A DNA stretch of 64,000 nucleotides from Parus major. Taxonomy: Eukaryota; Chordata; Aves; Passeriformes; Paridae. Made by a program: the position numbers and the translations under genes. The stretch lies in contig NC_031774.1 in assembly GCF_001522545.3 (NCBI RefSeq), positions 19,124,749 through 19,188,748 of the forward strand, in the 5' to 3' direction. Below are positions 60,405 to 64,000 of the stretch, in pieces; the first letter of the stretch is position 1; each line of letters opens with the position of its first letter. The notes beneath the pieces are model-generated. The model ran no database searches. It was not told the DNA's origin and was given only the letters and a program-made list of their open reading frames with translations.

Positions 60405-63400
60405 TGTTATTTTTTAAATACTATTATTAACCTTTTTATTATTATTTTAAAGCTTTTCTTTGCCCATCACTTCTTTACCCATTAATTAAGTTTGACAATG
60501 TTTTTGTCCAATGAAAATTTAAATAAGAACTTCAGATAGGAAAATAAATTGGTGTGGCCAATGGCAGATTTTTGCACACACCATGAAAATATACTTTGAA
60601 GCTGATTCAGCTTTCTTGCATGCAGGTGTTTAGCCCTCGGAAACAGTAAAGGGTGAAAGCCCCAAAGCCAGGGCAGAGCTGGATGTGAGAGTCAAATGTA
60701 GCTCCAGCATGAATTTTCTTAAACTAAAAATGAAAACTCTTTAAGAACAGTGGGAGAGATACCTGCAGCTTGAAAACTTGCTGGGTGGGAGACAATGTGA
60801 CCGCGTTTGTTGTTGTCTTCAGGGGAAAGGACAAGCCACAAATCTTTATGGAAAAAGTCTTCAAAGATTCTCAGAATGTTGGTATTATTTGTACTCTTAT
60901 CTTTCTGGATCAAGAGCTCCAGGGTGGGAAGGGATCAGGAACATTTACCTTTGTCCCAGTGAAAATGGTGTTGTGGCTCTGTAATGAGTTAGGGCCCAGC
61001 TCAGCTCCCATCAGAGTCTTTGGGAAAAGTCTCATTGCTTTTGTAGCATGTTAATCAAGCTCTGAGTGCTCAGAGAAGAGGAACAGGACAGACCTGAACA
61101 GATCATTCTTTTCTGTAATGTGACATTTTGGTACCAAGTGGAATAAAAAACCCACAGAGCAAAGATCAGAAACAGATTACATTTTAGGACAAGGAGATAA
61201 AACGAGAAAGATGGCCAAAATAACAATAATCCCAAGTACTTTTCAGCCTGGAAAAAGGCTGTGGCATGTGGCATTCTCTTGAGGTATATGCATTCCTAAT
61301 GGCTTTAAAATTCCATTAGAAATTACTATATCCAGCCTTACAAACTCCATCATCTAAAGAGGATTTTGAGATTACAGTCCTAAGACAACTCGAAGAATGG
61401 GTTAAGTCTCAGGCAGTTCCTGTTTTCATTACTATCCTTGTCTCAAGTCAAGATTAAAGTTGTGCCATTTGCTATTCCATTAAGCCCTTAATCTGAAAAG
61501 TGAGTGTCAATTTAGTCATGTCAGGTTAATATCTCAGGAAGTGGCTGTGCTACTGACCTCTCACTTACTTGTCATTTCTCTTATAAATTTAAATATTTCT
61601 CCACTTTCTGCTTCTGCTGATGTACCTAGTTAGGTATTTTAGGAATGTGGTGCCTCTACCAATCTTTGGCATTGTGTAATTCTGCATACAGTTTATAAAT
61701 ATTATTTATTCCTGTTTGCTTTTCCATTATTTATGACCATTATTATGCACACAGGGGAATTAAATAGGTGTAAGTACATCTCTATAATAAACATGAAGTT
61801 ATGAAAAAGACCAGAAGTGTGCTATTAACATCCTCAGATGCTGGGAGTGATACCTGGTGGGCAAGACCCATATGGGGCACAAGCAAGTTCTTTAAACACA
61901 GGGCCAATTTTTGATGAGCTGGATGCAACAGAGACAGGCACCAGCAACAACAGCAGATATTTTAATGTGCTTTCAAGTGTGACTACTGCAATGTCAAAAG
62001 TCTGGAAATCCTTGGCTACACTGACTCTCCAGCAATGTGCAAGTCACGCTCCCTTGAGGCAATCGCTGTTACTAATTTATCTCCAGTTGCATGGGTAGTA
62101 ATTATTCTCCTTGTGGATATTAATCTCTTGTCCTATTGCAACAGAAATTCTACCTTGAACATCACTGTGACTTGTTCATTCTGAACAAAATCTTCTGTAC
62201 CACCTTCTTCTTTATGCTTATATTCTGCATAAAATCTCTATTTCAGTTGGACAGAGGTTAAGTTTTGTCTCCTGCCCAAAACCACATGTCTGCTGAATTG
62301 TAGAAGAAAAGTATGAAAAGATCAGTGAGTCTTCTGAGAAAGGTTGTTTCCTGGTGTAGTACTGGGGTCTGGTAAATAACATCTTATAGCAACTGCCTTT
62401 GAGAAGAATGAGTAAACCACTGCCAGTTGTTCATATCAGCTTCATATCATGCAGTCTTGTGGTTTTCCATTTATTTGGTACTACGCAGAAAAGGAATTTT
62501 AAAATATGGCATAGACTATTGTGTTTTCAGATGAACAGCACAGAGACATTTTATTGAGGTTTTGGAAGAGCTTGACAGCATTTTTTGTCTTTCATAATAC
62601 CTTGTAAACTACTAGGAAATGCTTAAGTCACTTAAATCACAGAAGAACTCTGGTGTTAATTAGAAGTGTTTTCTCCCAACTCGACAGAGAGTACTGATCC
62701 ATGATTCCCACAACAGATTTAGCAAAAGGCTGCATTCATCTGCATTGAAATAAACTTTGAAAATGTACTTCTGCTCCAGAAGAAAGTAATTCTAATAGAT
62801 GGGCAGAAAAGGCAGAAGGTTGAAAAGGTTTTTGGAGCTCTTGTGAGAGTGAGGAGCCAGAGAAGTTGCAGCATTGCAAGATTGAGTGGGAGCTGAAGTC
62901 CTAGAGGGTGGTGAAAGAGCTGAGGCATTAAATGAACACTTTACAGGCAAGAATACTGGGAGATGTGCCAGCTGAAACTGGTTGTTGTATCCACTATCAT
63001 GGCTGACTTCAGAGCTAGTGAGGCACAGATATTGAATAAATTAAGAGAAGTTGAAATCAACAAATCATCCATGCCATGTGCAACCTGGAGGCTTTAAAAG
63101 GGGAATGGGATAGTACACAGCCCAGGTAGGGTGGCCTTCACTCAGTGCTACAAGTGTTGACTTCTCCAATAATAGAGAAAACTGCTACAGACCAAATACC
63201 ATAAAATCTTAATTACAACCTTGTAATTACAGGAAGTCCCTGCCAAGTCAAAGCTGACATTTATTTTCCCTTAGTAGAGGATCTCATTTATATATTTAGC
63301 TCATATATGTATTTGCATACTTAGTTCTACTGACAGGAAATATGCCTTTCTATATTCCCATACATTTTAAGGTTTAAATGAGTCTTTCAGTAGCAAAGCA

Positions 63401-63938
63401 TCAGAGGTGCTTATAGCAGGCTTTGTTACACATGCCATATGATACATGTTGAGTCAGCCTTGTCATTATTAGTTTATGGAAGGAGAAAAGGAACAAAACA
63501 GTAGGGAAGTGACTCTCCTGTTCTCTTGTGTTTTCTTCTTTTTTTGTTTTACTTTTTCATTTGTGATGAAGGAGAGAAATCCAGGAAACAGTCTCAGAAG
63601 TCTACCTGCCATCTCCTTGGAAGGAAAGTTACAATTCTTAGGAATGATTCTTGTCATCTTTGGCACTTAACACATATATTTTTCCCAAGGAAAAGACCTT
63701 TGTGCTTCCTGGGTTCCACTAAGCAGAAACAACAGGTGCTCAAGTGCAGCTGGTCATGGTGGACTGGCACATCCATCTTCTTCTTATTTTTCCATTTTAG
63801 CAGGCTGCATTCACTAAAAAACGAAACCATCCTTCATTTAAATGTCTAAAATATAACAAGATGTCTGCCAAGAGGGTTGTATTTTAAGACATCTTGAGAG
63901 ATCACTTCCCTTGCTGATTTAACTGATGAAAGAAGAGA

Positions 63939-63980
63939 ACAGATGAAAATGTAGCTAGACAGATGAAAATGTATAACTAG
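63939..63980. repeat. Tandem duplication of about 20 bp
   Basis: acagatgaaaatgtagctag is followed directly by acagatgaaaatgtataact and ag, the second copy having a 2-bp insertion. A simple duplication close to the window end. Confidence 0.85.
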
Positions 63981-64000
63981 CAAATGATGGCTGAAATATA

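Larger units (their letters stand above)
50331..64000. other. Unique AT-rich sequence to the window end
   Basis: No confident mobile element or gene is recognised over 13.7 kb. GC-richer islets are at 53160-53540 and 54190-54920. The latter contains the longest open frame of the window (54462-54920, 152 codons, plus), but it has no recognisable domain and overlaps comparable frames on the other strand. Specific items (palindrome cluster at 53053, possible regulatory block at 57380, tandem repeat at 63939, splice-like segment at 60341) are listed separately. Confidence 0.5.

Overview
The window looks like an AT-rich, gene-poor piece of a bird genome. The support is the repeat content. There are CR1 LINE 3' ends, recognisable by their tandem ATTCTATGA-type terminal octamers, on both strands. 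There are also copies of two LTR families that I know from memory as common in birds, especially songbirds. By my boundaries about 6 kb (roughly 9-10%) is recognisable interspersed repeat, which is typical of birds. The songbird assignment is inference; no database was searched.

No gene can be called with confidence. The longest open frame is 152 codons and none of the frames resembles a protein family I recognise. I see no tRNA, rRNA, CRISPR or bacterial-type operon. The window is best read as intergenic desert or the inside of a very long intron. A few short segments have splice-like borders and an open frame. The best are 48247-48384 (very GC-rich third codon positions, AAG|gtacac donor) and 34324-34401 (strong acceptor and gtaagg donor). 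They are given as low-confidence exon candidates.

Layout. 1-6841 is unique sequence with small tandem repeats. 6842-7270 is a minus-strand CR1 and 8790-9318 a plus-strand CR1. 9319-17284 is unique sequence. 17285-17595 is a minus-strand CR1. 17939-19892 is a nested LTR locus: a minus-oriented LTR (family B) is split by a younger 1385-bp LTR at 18371-19755, flanked by a perfect 5-bp duplication (CTTAG). 19893-27320 is unique apart from a 64-bp CR1 stub at 25092-25155. 27321-27662 is an internally deleted LTR of family A. 31539-32107 is a fuller family A LTR followed by ERV-like sequence to about 32725. 35225-35815 and, less certainly, 44440-45070 look like very old minus-strand CR1/L3-type LINE fragments. 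49790-50330 is a second, truncated family B LTR. The rest to 64000 is unique sequence with microsatellites, a cluster of overlapping palindromes at 53053-53078 and AT-rich stretches with dense homeodomain-like motifs.

Nothing here works together as a pathway. The clearest biological content is the history of retroelement insertions. The more speculative content is possible conserved regulatory DNA and isolated exons. I did not find a convincing new molecular system.
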